Of a DNA stretch of 64,000 nt, positions 22,601 to 36,100 are shown piece by piece. Positions within the stretch are counted from its first letter, which is position 1. Every line of letters starts with the position of its first letter. The notes under the pieces were generated by a model. It ran no database searches. It was not told the origin of the DNA and worked only from the letters and a program-made list of their open reading frames with translations. The stretch lies in the NCBI GenBank assembly GCA_015680685.1, contig MNCI01018082.1, positions 845,610 through 909,609 of the forward strand, read 5' to 3'. This DNA is from Gnetum montanum (lineage: Eukaryota > Streptophyta > Gnetopsida > Gnetales > Gnetaceae). A program made the position numbers and the translations under genes.

Positions 22601-25600
22601 ATAATTTCCAAGTTTGCTTGCAAAACTAACTTTGACGAGTGGGGTGTTACTGATATTAGATGATTCACAAAAGTCGAAGCAACATATACATCAGGAGGTT
22701 GCACCAGATTCCAATCTAAAACAGTTATACAGACATCCCTGAGCATATAGTGAAAATGTCTACCCCCAGAATGTTCAGGATCCCTCAAAACAGCCTGCAC
22801 ATATGGGCGAAACCAGTATCCTGAAAAGGGCGCAAAAACTTTCCTTGCTTTAGTGATTATTTTGGCAATGAACAGGCATACATTTATAGGAGTAACACTA
22901 CTATCCAGAGTGTAATGAAGAGCTTTCATCCAGTCTGGCATTTCTTTCACTAAGCTATTTGAAATAAATTTCTGGTTACAGTGTTGTATCAGCTGTAAGA
23001 TTACTGTCGTTGAAGGGTGCAAGTCAAAGTCGTCTTGATCCAATACTTCATTTTCAATAATATCATCTTTATCGACATGTGCATCATGCAGTGGGCTGCC
23101 TTCTGTGCCTGACACAACCTGTTCTTCGGAACCTTCTTCCCTTTCATTGTCTGCTTGTTCAGGATACTGTACAAAGGTGTTAATGAGTATTGGCTCATCA
23201 GTGAGAGTTGCACCAACAAGATGCTGGGAAGAAAAAGACTGGGTTGCCCCAATCTCTCTGTTTACCCCAGACTTCATTTTTTCCATAGGCTTATAAGTAT
23301 CATACGATGCTTTGAACGTTGACGCTTCAACAGGCAAGTGATTATACACTTTTGAACAATCTACAATATTCTGCCAAAGGGGTTTTCCTGGAAAGTCTTT
23401 GAAAAGAGATAGATACACCTTTTCCTGATCTTGTGTGCGCATTATAATCCATGAAAGGCAATTGTAGGCAGCAATGTGCATCTCTCTCCACAGAGATAGG
23501 TTTTCTGTAAAAGGATAAGGAGCGGGATCATTTTTTGCACGTGAATCATTGATTGCATTTTGTATCAACTGTTGATTTGGTGCATATGGAGTGATTCTAT
23601 CTTTTATGACTGTTGCATCAACAAAGGTGAAAAGCAATTCAAACAATTTATAATAGCATATTTTCACAATAAGATAATCCTGTTCCTTTTCTGATGTACT
23701 ATGTATCTGCTGGTGTCTATTCAGTACTTCCTTGAAATCAACAATATGCTTTTCATACCAGCTTATAAGAAAATCTTTAGGAGCTTTGCTGATCACTGGC
23801 ACTAACATGTGCTCAAGTACTGCTCTTCTCAGGGTAGCACTTTTATCATTATCATTAATAATTCTTAAACCTATAAAGCAAGCATCTTCCCTATCATATC
23901 CTAACATATTAGCATATGCTTCAAGTATCTCCTGCACTTTTATCCTTGCCATTTTTACATGACTACTGAAAAGAGGAAACACAACTTCAACAAGCTCTAG
24001 CTGATTACCTGCTAATACTCCAAATTCCAACCGCTCAAGCATCTGAATATATGCTGATCTCTCATTTGAACCATGTGGTATGTCACTTTCTTCTACCAAA
24101 AGATGATTACTGACAACATTTGCTACAGATTTCAACAAGCGGTGTCGAATGGCTTTATCATTTGACAGCTTCAGAAAGCAAGGAACTAAAACAAGGGCAA
24201 AGCTCTTTAATGTCATTATAGAACTAGTTTCAAATGATTTACTAGCATGTTTGATGCTTGCCTCATATTTAATCCCCAAAAACGAGAAATATGTGTTGAT
24301 TATAAATGACAGTGATTCTCTTTCTCCAAGAAAACTGCTGATCTCTGGATCTAGAGTAAAAAGTTTTTGAACAATTTCTAGAAAAAATAACTTATCACTT
24401 ATTGGCGCTTCAGGTTTGCAGACTGCGGACAGCATATGAACATTTCTTAGAAACTCTGTCATAAAGCTTGACTTAGTAATACTGTCATTTTTCAGGTAGT
24501 CATCTAAAATAGCATTCAACAAAAGCCTAGCAGTGTAGTTACGTTGAGCTTCCTTTATTAAGATTTGCAAACTTTCTTTATAAGAAAATTTCACTTGCTG
24601 AATAACAACACCCCGATAGTTAAAATAAAAGCTACTTCCCGTTGAAATTTCAGAGCATTTGTTCATTCCAGATTGATTTGGAGATTCCTTTTGTAGAACT
24701 AACACTAGCAACTCAGACGTGGTGATGCCCAAACTTATAGTAAACTTTAAAATATCACAAGCAATCGGGTGCAGTGCAGGAGGCAGTACACTTCCCACTG
24801 AATATAGATTCCTTAACAGTATCTGAGCACTGGAATATGCATTCTCTTTACTGAATGCTGTGAGCAATAGCCCTGACAGATGTAATTTCTGGAAACTTTT
24901 CAAGATATGCTTAAGCTCAGCAAAATCTTTTCCATCTAAATGCTTCTCTGGATCAAGTTCAAAATCCTTCATCTTCCCTGGTATTATGCTTCTAAGAGTA
25001 TTCAGTAAGGAAGTTCTAAATGATGGAGATATTGACAGAAGCAAAGTAAGAATTTTCAGAGCTATATCCAAAAGTTCTTCCATGATTTCAGATTCAATCA
25101 TTGTCAATGCTAATTTTCGTGGATGGAATAAAACCTGACACAGCAGGTTGACAAAAAAGGGTTCAGTGAAAGGCACAAGCCTGTGTATCATAACGTCATC
25201 GTTTGTCTTAGATTCCACTTGATGCCGTAACACATGTATATCCTCCTCCCGAACACCTATTTCAATTTGAAGTAGCATTTTCAGAAAGCTTAGAATGGCA
25301 AGGATGGTTTTAATTCGGATTACACCATGTGAATCCTTCTGCATTGGAGTCAAACTAGCTATCATATCTAGGTTCATAGACTCATTAAACAGGTTTTGAA
25401 GAAATTCTCTTACAGCCAGGACAACATTCCAGCTCTTATTTTCTGTATTACTAACAATCTTATCCACTGAGATCAAATTTTCTCTTAAAGCCCACGCAAA
25501 CCAGTCAACTGAACAAATAAGGTTTTTCATCCATTCCTCAAGCAATTGAACATCATAATCTTCATCCTTCCTCCTTGGGTAACACACTTCCACATCAAAG

Positions 25601-28600
25601 ACTTGTAAAGCATTTTGAAGATTGTCTGAAGAACTGGATTTGTGCTTAAACCAATTAGCAGATGAGCCATCTGCAAAAGAGAGAAAAACACCAAACATGC
25701 CCGTAATGAATTATCAAGTAACAATAATCACTCAACATGACATGAAGTAAAATATTCAGAAAGTAATCATAATTGATGCTTATAAGCAGATACCAATTAA
25801 AGGCATATTCCTCACAATTAAGTAATTGCTAGTGCTCAACACAATGCAGGAATACATACAATTACGTTACAAACAAAGCTTTGGCAAAACTGCACAACAT
25901 TGATAAAGAGCAACAATTATCTCAACTAACCGTTTTACAAATTTGCTATTAATACAAAGCAGCCTAAAAGAAGGCACAACGTTCCTCTAGAAAATGCAGT
26001 TACAAAATATATTAGAAAATCATTAAAAGATCGTATGCATAATCAAAATTTGCATTTTGCTTCATAAAATATTTAATATCCGATATTAAGAAACTATTTA
26101 AGAAATGGACCATATTCTATCATTTGATCATCCTAAAAGATTATATTAGCCACAAGGTAGTGGAAGCAGCTTGAAAAATCAAGTCAGAAATGGACTCAAG
26201 CACATCAGAAAAAAAAATCAAAAGAAACAGTGAGTAGTCAGTAATCTTGAAAATACTTTTTAAATTTATAAAATCCATGTTTTGATGATGTAACATTCCA
26301 GCCATACTTTCGTCTTGTGATAACATGTTGTGGTGTTGCACCTGTGACATCTCGTTCTCGCATGCCATGACAAACATCAAATATACATTACATTTAACAT
26401 TATGTATATAAATAACATAAGAAAAATGCAGAAAGAAAAATAGAAAGGAGCTTTATTGATAAAGAGGATTGTGAAAGAATAAGTGTATCTCAGTCATGCT
26501 TTGAGGGCTCCTAGGGTTGGCTTCCTTTGGCATTTATCCCTTAAAGGCAATTTATCATTGCCGCTACAGCTAGGCCTAGACCCGGCAAAAGGTGTGGCCA
26601 AATCCCCTTGTCTTGCTTCGTCTGTCTCTCATTACTCACCATTATTGGCTTTGCAACTTCATGCTTAGCACAATCTCCAAATTACCAGTATAAATACCTC
26701 AGGTAAAACCCCCAAAGGTTCCCTCAAGGGGCATTCCTGTAATTAAACAAATAAGGGCCCACTAAACAGCACATAGGCCAGAAGTGCGTCAAAAATCAGC
26801 CACCAAAGTCTCACCAATCAGTCCTACAATGATTAGATTCAGCTGGAACAGCTTCCAAAAAACAGCCCCAAGCAACAGCAACTCACCAATCATACAAGCG
26901 CAGCCATAACTTCAGCCCAAAAAGATAGGCCAACAATAAAAAAGGAACAGCCTCACAGTTCTCCTCTTTCCCTTCCCCTCAAACATCAAACTAGTGTAGT
27001 CTTTTCCACATGGTAGAAAGGTACAAACAATATCAAAACCACCACTATTTATAGACTGAAGGAGACTCCAAGGCTTGGGCAAAGACTTGTGCACAAATGT
27101 TTATACAATGGGTATATACTATACAACCCATTTTCCAAAATTTCTTTTTCTAATCATGACATGATATCAACTTGAGTTTGACAAGCAAGGTCATTAGTAA
27201 GTGGACATGTGTGAGAGTGACAACACGCAAGAGAACCTCAAGTCCCCATTAAATATACATATTAAAATTAGATATCATTATGAACATGTCCAAAAGGTAT
27301 CATCCAACACATTGCACCATCCTAATTAATTTTTTTTTTCATTTAGGAGAATGTGGGAGAAGGGGTGGGCCCGACTACAGCTGTGGGGAAGGAGGGGTCA
27401 ATCTCCCCCATTCAAGAGAACCTGGGAGTCGAGATGGGTGGCATTGGAGGCCCCACGCTGGGGCCTGCAAGATCCAATTTCCCCGAGGTCGCCTGGTGAG
27501 GGGACCACTAGGAACTCTCAAAATGTCAAGGCTTCAAGGGGTAGTTTCTCCCTCTTTGGGGGTTGAGTAGCATTGTTCAAGGGGAGCCCTTTACCGTCTA
27601 TGGAGGAGATCCTGGGCAGGTGTCCCTCAAGGGAGGCAAGGGGATTTCCGATCTCCCTAGTGTCTAAAAAAGCCGATCGACCAACAAGCTCGGAGACTCA
27701 TGCTAAAATGGCACAACATGATATTGACATGGGGGTCCAAAGAACCATCTAGGATGTATACAAACAACATTCATCGAGTAAGCCATGAGAATCCTCTCAT
27801 GGAATTGCAAGGGACAATGTACTGCCTTCAAGTGTCATACCCTTCTAGAAATGGTGGCTAGAGAGCATTGTGAAGTTGTGTGTCTGCAGGAGACTAAAGT
27901 TCAACAACAGGAATTTCATTTGTTGAGGTGGCTTGGATGGTACTCACATGGTGTGCCATGTCGAGGGAGGGCTGAAAGCTTGGCTATCTTGTCCAAATGG
28001 CCTTTTGTAGTAGTGGATGAGTCTTAGTGGAGCATTACTGTATGGCTGCAACAGCAAGGTTTGTGGGTTACAAACTTCTATGGAGCTAAGCAATGGGAGG
28101 TGTGCCTATTGCACCCATGATTGTTGATTGGAAGCAATGGATCTTGTTGGAGGATTTCAACTAGTGTCTCCATTCGTGGGAAAAGTCTGATAGGTACATG
28201 TCAGAACCTGTGAGGGGTCAACAATTTCAGGACTTTCTGATAGCCCACAGGCTAGTCGATATAGAAGTTAGGGGGTGTCAATTCACCTGGTGTAATCAAA
28301 GAAAGGGACATGACATGCGCATGACCAGAATTGATCGTGTGTGGGTGAGCTTGAACGTGTTGATGGATAAAGGGGTGCTCGTTGTTGGTAAAGAAAGAGT
28401 TGTGTTGGACCACAAACCTATTAGCCATGCCCATTCAAATTCAAATAGTCATGGCTGACAAAGCCATGGTAGAAACCATTAGTGGAGGACATCTGGGAAG
28501 CCTATTAGCTAGGTGCTGACCTGCTAGGTGTTGACCTAAAGAGTTTATGAAACAGGGGCTGAATTTGCTCAAATAGCATATTTGGGGGATCAGGTTTGAG

Positions 28601-30089
28601 GAAAAATTTTCTTTTCTTTTCAGTAAGGTCGGGGGGAGCCTATGCGACGATTGGAGTAGATCCAGAGGGCCTAGAAGCTAGATCAAGATCAGCAAGATAC
28701 CAAGGGGATGGTGTTGTGCGAACTTCAGATGATTGACAAAGAGGAGGAAATGTATTGGAGATAGAGGGGCCAAGTTTGATGGCTAAGGGAGGGGCATAGG
28801 AATATATGCTTCTTCTTTGCGATGGCTCATTCAACCTGCTTAACCAAGATGATACCTTCTATTCAAGATGGAGGCCAAATTGTTGACGGAAAGTAGGAGG
28901 TGGCGCAAGCTCTCTTGAGGTACTGGTTTGACATTTGGCAATAGTGGGAGACCAAACTGATCTCCATTGATATTCCAAGGGTATTATGGAAGGAAAACAA
29001 CCATAAATTGTTGGCCCCCTTTACTAGGGAGGAGTTGGAGGGGGTATTGATGTCCATGAAGGGCAACAAAGCACCAAGCCCTGATGGGTGGCTCATGGAA
29101 TTTTTTTGGACATTTTTTAAGGAGCTAGGGGAGAATATCCTTGATGCATTTAACAAGATGTTGGTGTGGGGCTAGGTGAGAAAGGAGATCAACTGCTCAT
29201 GGCTGGTGTTGATCTCGAAGTTGTCAAATCCTTTGAGTCCAGCACACTTTCGTCCTATTGGGGTGTGCAACACCCTGATCCAGCTCTTTTAAAAGTGTTG
29301 GTGGCCCAGATGGGGCCCATGATGTAGCACTTGGTGGGAGAACAATAGGCCAACTTTGTCCAAGGCAAATAACTGCAAGAACAGATTTTGCTAGTGTAGG
29401 AGGTGATGCACTTGCTATAGTGAATGAAGTTTCCAAGCTTGTGTTTGAAACTTGACATCAAAGGCATATGACACGGTAACCTAGAACACACTGTGAGAGA
29501 TCATGTTACGTAAGGGATTCCACCCACATTTTGTGAAATTGGGCCTACATATCCAACAATCAAGTGCATTCTCCTTAGATTTTGTGGGAGAGGGGGGGTG
29601 GGGGGTGTTATGGGGGTTCACATCCCTTGGAAGGGGGTAAGACAAGGGGATCCCCTGTTGTTGTATTTGTTCATTCTTGTGATGGATGCCATGAGAACCT
29701 ATTGCAAGTGTGAACGAGTCAGAGGGTTGATAATTGGTGGGATGCAATGCCTACTAGAGCATTATGCAGATGACACCTTTTGTTCACTTGGGCTGTTGTT
29801 CCCCAAGTGCTTGCGATTAACAAGCCTCTAATTTGAATGGTGGAGCAGATGGTGAAGGGAAGGATTGTTTAGTTGTTGGGGGTTTTGCCTGGATCTAAGG
29901 AGGATACCTACTTGGGGTTACCCCTGTTCGACTAGCACAGAAAGCGAGTGTGGAAATCCTTGATCAAACGAATGGAAGATAGAGTTGGTCATTGAACTAA
30001 CAAATTTCTGTCTAGGGTAGGGAGGCTGATTTTGGTGGCGTTGGTTCTACAATCTATGGCTAGGTTCACTACATTAGCTAAACCCCACC

Positions 30090-30125
<36 letters not shown>

Positions 30126-33100
30126 AATAGGGGTGAGGGAGAAAATTGACTGTATTACGCATGATTTCATTTGGTTGGGGGGTAAAAGGGGTGGCAAGAC
30201 ACATCTGGTTAAATGGGATACCATGGCCAAACCAAAGAAGGTAGGGGCTCTAGGGTTGCTTAGCTTTGATGATGCGTGGGCCATGGGGCTCCAAGGGTTG
30301 CTTCGACAAATATGTGCTCGAGATGGTTGCCCTGCCTAGTGGTTGCAACTTGTACGTCAAAAGTACAAGCAATGGGAGGCCACCAACAATGATTTGAATT
30401 TTTGGCATGCATTAGTTTCACATGTGCAATGCATGTCACCATGGGGGTTGATTAATGCATAATTGAAGCAACTGATCAAACATAAATACCACACAATGAA
30501 GGGGTGGGGGGAGTTATGAAGGGACAAACTCCCAAAAAAATCAAATATTTTATTTGGTTAGTGAAACATGGCACTTTACCCATGTGGCATGTGCTACAGA
30601 GGCAGGGACTACAAGTGAACACCACGTGTCCACCCTCCATGGCCTAGCGGGGGGGCATGCTTGTGGGAAGGAAACCATGGAACATTTTGCATGACATTGC
30701 ACTTATGCACAAAGAGTATGGCATGCTACATGCGTTACGTTGCCGGCTAAGCTAGATAGAGACTCACTGATTGTAGCTATTCTCTGGTGATTGTGGTGGG
30801 CTAGAAACCACCAAATTTTTATGAATCTCGATCAATATTTGCCAATGGAAGTTGCCGATATTCAAATGTGGAAGGAAGCACGGGTGGCCATGGGGATAAC
30901 CCCAACATATGAACTGTTGTGGGAGGAATACCGGTCTAATCCGGTTCTGTGACACCTGGTGGACAAAATTGGTTGGAGTCCAATGCTAGAGTAGCTTTGA
31001 GGAGGCCTAGAGCTTGAAGACAACTAGTTCTATACTAATTAGCTTGGAGATGTGATGCTATTTAGGGGGTGAGAATTACGCTCATTGAGGCAACTATTGC
31101 TAGATACCTGCGTGCACTAATAGAAGGGAAAGAGGTGGGGTGTAGGGCAAAGGGCTGCAAGATGCACAAGAATTCTTCCCAAGGAGGGTGCCCAAGTTGT
31201 TGAGTGTGCATGTCCTGAAGGTAGCCTAGGAGCCTATTTGGTAGGGCACTGCAGTGCTGGTGGACAGATTTTTCATCCACTCTAGCAATGCTTGGAATCT
31301 ATTGGGGGTTCACTTTGAATTCCTTTAGTGCCTATGGAGGGGAATTGGAGTGAACCTTCCTTGCTTTTTCTTGGGGGCAAGGGATGCACTTGGGGTTAAT
31401 TCTTGTGCTCTGGAAAGCGGTGAGAGGTTGGGGGAAGCCAAGGGGGGTCTTGAGGCAACTTGGTGCTCTAGCAGTGACGGTGGTCTATGGGCGCAAGCAG
31501 AGGTGGTGTGTTCCACCATCACTAGTGGACATGTCTACCAGTGAGAGTGAACCCAAAGGGGAGGCTATTGAGGGGAGCACAGACTAGGGGGTGACAGGGG
31601 GAGTGAAGGTAGGGGAGTCATTGCAACCCAGAGGGAAACTAGATGGGCTCCACGAAGGGGGTGGAACTCTGACTGCACCAGGAAGGTTAAAAAAAGGTCC
31701 TTTGGNTATGGGTGAGCAAGAGCAAGGTGGAATATGCCCGGGAGGAGGAGTGGGTGGTCTAGATGGAGAGATTGTGACAATAAGAGGAGGAGCTCTAGCG
31801 GGAGCTGGAAGGGCTGAGACACATTGAGGAGGAGCTTCAATAGGAAATTCAAAGGCTAAGGGTGGCAACCAAGGCTAAATGGATACAGCAAGATTTCGTA
31901 GAAGTCGTAGCCAGTCTACAATTAGAAGAGGAGCTATAGTAGCAAATCCATGAAGAGCTCTAGGAGGAAGCCAAACTATTACAAGAGGAGCAGGAACAAG
32001 AAGCACAACTAAAGCACAAGGAAGAGAAGTGAGAGGAGGCAGAGATTCAGACATGCCTGGATCAAGCATGAGAATCGCACGTGTAAGTGGCTACAGGATG
32101 GAAGGTGCCCCTATGAGATTTTGAACATCAGGCGCACTGCGCCTTGGGCCGCACTTTGTTGCCAAATCCGCCAAGAGAGCTAGCAACTACACCCAAATGG
32201 AAAGGGGAGTGCTAAGGAGTGCACCCAGAAGCAAGAGCGCTTCAAAAAAATTTCAGGAGATTGCGGCCTTTGTGGCAACTGAGAGTTATCAGGCGGTGTT
32301 GGATGATCTCCACAATCAAAAGCGACCCTGTTGTCGGTGCTTGACGCTCCCCTTGCATCTCTAGTCTGTTGCGGGAGGGGGTCTGGTGTAATGATCCATG
32401 TTGAATTTTGTAATGTTTTTTGTGTCGTGTTCTTTCCATTTTTATGTTGTTCTCTGTAGTCCTCGGAAAGAACTTGGATGGATGGGGGGTTACACACCTA
32501 GTTTTGGGGTGAGGGGAGATCTGCTTTCCCTTTTTTTCATGTCCTATACATATTTATGTTTTATTTAATTTAAGCCCGAAGTTTCTCCAAAAAAAATAAT
32601 AAATATAAGAAATAGTGAATAAATAGTAACTTTGTTTAAATCACCTACTCAAAATTTTTTTGTATCAACTCAAAAGCATTATGCACATCTCCAAATATAT
32701 TAAAGCTTCAAAGCAAGCTCAAGTATTTAATTACTTATAAGATATATCAAGGTTATATGTACAAATGTTACACATTACAAACATGCTCCCTCCCTATTTG
32801 CTTCTCATGAAAATTTTGGACCAAGATGAACCAATCCATTTCTCCCATAGCACTCGACCATTTGAGTCTATTTGGACTACAACACCTATCTTCTAAAGGG
32901 ACCTAATGCATTTTATAACGGTTTTAGTAGGTTCACATACAACCTAGAGAATGAAAGGTATGGGCCATGCATGTTTAGGCACAATAGGACAAACCCCTTG
33001 CTAACAATCAAAGCCTTTGATGTTTTGTTTTGTTTGCCAGCATTGATATTGATACTTGATGGGTTATATCTCTATCATTTCTGGACTCTCTTAGATGTCA

Positions 33101-36100
33101 GAGGATATCAATAAAAATGATAATAGATTCATGTTTTATTTCCTTTATAAGAAGCTAGAATGCAAATTAAGGGATGTTTCATCAATTTTAAATCGGATGA
33201 TGAAAGCTTTTGTGCCCCAAACACTATAAATCCGGGACTTCCTTGATTTTCAATTAAGTAAAAATAGAAAATATTGTTGAAAAGCATAGACTCCCCCTCT
33301 CAAGGAAAGGAGATATATACGATCCTGACAATACTATAATTCAAAAACAAAATTGTTAATTGTGGAAATCTAGATCAATTTTTGTAATTCTTATTGGTAG
33401 TTTCTTAATTTAATGGGATTTGTTGTCATCCCATATCCAGCTTTTTTAAGGAAAATTTCCTGATTTTATGGTAATTTGTTTTTTCCCATAATCAGGGATT
33501 TTTGATTACTCCTTCTAAAAATAGTGTCCATATTCATGTATAAAAAGGGCTTATTGTAACACTCAAAAATCAAGGAATAAAAATTCAGTTTCTCTACTTT
33601 TCTGAATAACTACATGGTATCAAAGCATTTCCTGAGCAATTCTGTCCTCAACCATTTGATCCTCTCCTATTCAGCTCTCTTCCATTCATCTCACTCTCTT
33701 CTCCTTCAGTGCCAGTGAATTTTTTCCTTCTCACCAATGGCATCAAACATGTGCTCATCACCAGTGACGTTGAATTTTCTTTTCCTCTCTCTTCCAACGA
33801 AAGCAGATGTTGGCTCTCATTCTCCCATCACAACGATTCATCTCTCTCCTTGTTATATCCCTTTCCGTCCTCATGGCTACATCCACAACAGCGTTAGATG
33901 TCACCTCTGCTCCTAATAGCAACCTAATTCTGAGCACTAATAGTGATTCAGAAAATTCTGCTATCCTCATCATAGGTCACAAGCTGAATGGACAAAATTA
34001 TCTTCAATGGTCCCATTCAATTATGATGTTCGTGTGCAGCAAGAGCAAAGACGACTATCTCACTGGAGTAGCTACTCAACCGACAAAGGAAGATCTAAAG
34101 TATCGGAGTTGCAAGGCTAAAAATAACATTGTTATGTCTTGGCTGATCAACTCGATGACAAACAACATCAAAGAAGATTTCATGCTCTATGAAACGGCCC
34201 AAGAGATCTAGGAGGCTGCAAGAGAAGCCTACTCCAATAAAGAAGACACTCCAGAGGCGTTTGAGATATAAGGAATTCTTCATGACTTATGCCAAGGAGA
34301 CTTATCTGTCACTCAATATTTCAATCGATTAAATCGATATTGGCAACAATTAGATCTATTTGAGACCACAAAATGGAACTGTCCAAATGATGCCAACAAG
34401 TATAAAAAGATCAATTAAAAAAAAAACAAATCTACAAGTTTCTTCTATGTTTAAACAAAAACCTAAATGAAGCTTGTGGGCATGTTTTAACAATCAAACC
34501 ACTACCAAGTCTCTGTGAGGTTGCCTTTGAAGCAGGTTGCCTTTGAAGCACAACGAGAAGAAAGCAAGAAGAAAGTTATTCTCTATTCGAATCATCCAAC
34601 CAACAAAGGTTCGGCTTTAGCTACACAAGGTTCCAGTTCCCAAATGAAGAAAGGGCAACCTTGGTATGATCACTATTTGAAGCCTAGTCATACTAGAGAA
34701 ATTTGCCGGCAAATCCATGGGAAACCTGCTGATTGGAAACCATCATGCTCATGATCTAAGAAAGAAAGCAAGGGTAATAGTGCAGCAATGAAAGAAAGAC
34801 CTTCCTCTCCTTCAAAATCATCAGGAAACCCCTTTAGTAAGGAACAAATGGAAGTACTGCAGAAGTTGTTCACTCACCAAATGCTTGGCACTTCTAATCT
34901 GATCATAGGAATTGGTTCAATGGGTCAAAAGGTAACTTTCTCAATGCTCTAAAAGTTCAAAAAGATAATAAGTTAAACACTTGGATTGTTGACTCTAGAG
35001 CATCAGATCACATGATTAGAGATTCTACAATTCTTCAAGACTACACACCATGCACTAAAAACCATACTATTCATATTGTCAATGGTTCTCTATCTAAGGT
35101 GTCCGGTAAAGGTTCTATTGTATTACCTAGGGGGTTAACCCTCAAATCCGTTCTCCTTGTCCCTAACCTGACCTGCAATTTGTTATCCATTAGTAAACTC
35201 ACTCAAGATACGAATTGTGTTGCTAAATTTCTTCCCAATCATTGTGTTTTTCAGGATTTGACTTTGGGACAGATGATTGGCAATGTTGAGGTGTGTGTGG
35301 GACTCTATATCTTTAGAGAATGCAACCAGTTTGAGAGACAATGTCCACATACAATCACTGAGAAACAATTTCTTCTATATTTAAGTCAAATAGGGAAAAT
35401 GAAATTCTACTTTGGCATTATAAACTATGTCATCCTAGTTTTTTGTATCTCAAAAGACTCTTTCCATCATTATTCAATTAAAAGTTAGATGTTCGTCATT
35501 GTGAAATTTGTCAGCTTTCAAAACATGTTCATAACTCTTATCCAATACAACCATACAAAGCATCTCATCCTTTTTCTATGGTTCATAGTGATGTTTGGGG
35601 TCCATCAAAAATAAAAAATGTGACACAGGCAAGATGGTTTGTATCCTTTGTTGATGATCATACAAGACACTTGGATATTTCTGATGAAAGAAAAATCTAA
35701 AGTCAACCAAATCTCTAAAAATTTCATGAACATGATTCAGACACAATTTAAAATAAAAATCCCAATCTTGAGAACCAACAATGCAAAAGAATATTTCAAC
35801 TCTATTCTTGGGGATTTTCTGTCTAAAGAGGGAATTGTCCATCAAATCTCTTGTATCGATACCCCACAACAAATTGGGATAGCTGAAAGGAAAAATAGGC
35901 ATTTATTGGAAGTTGCCCGAGCCCTCCCACTTTCCTCTCAAGTTCCAAATTTCTTTTGGGAATAAGTGATTCTAAATGCTGCATATCTCAATCAAATGCC
36001 ATCACGAATTCTTAAATTCCAGAATCCTTGTCAAGTCCTTCTGAAAGCTTTTCCAACAACCCAACTCATCTCATCAATCTCTCTTAAAGTATTTGGTTGT

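Larger units (their letters stand above)
27341..32596 (+). mobile_element. LINE A, 5'-truncated member of the J-domain LINE family
   Basis: It contains the end of ORF1 (to 27788), ORF2 endonuclease (27785-28460), reverse transcriptase (about 28980-30340, YADD at 29763-29774), a zf-RVT-like region (about 30530-30730), the family-specific extension (about 30890-31520), a coiled coil (about 31700-32080) and a J-domain-like module (32106-32313). The 3' end reads AGCCCGAAGTTTCTCC followed by a poly(A) run near 32588. The copy has many stops, frameshifts and a poly-C tract. It is antisense to DNA-PKcs. No convincing target-site duplication was found. Confidence 0.85.

Noticed and set aside
21685-25138. 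Numerous short plus-strand open frames across 21.6-25.2 kb
   Set aside because: They lie opposite the DNA-PKcs giant exon and have no recognisable domain.
26141-27160. A minus-strand copia LTR with PBS near 27160-27180
   Set aside because: The TATA box is convincing but no LTR termini, PBS match or target duplication could be paired.
29989-30284. Glycine-rich small proteins opposite LINE A
   Set aside because: They are translations of the poly-C tract on the other strand.
32872-33114. An 80-residue open frame between LINE A and the copia element
   Set aside because: No domain, no homology I recognise, and it sits in an intron on the opposite strand.
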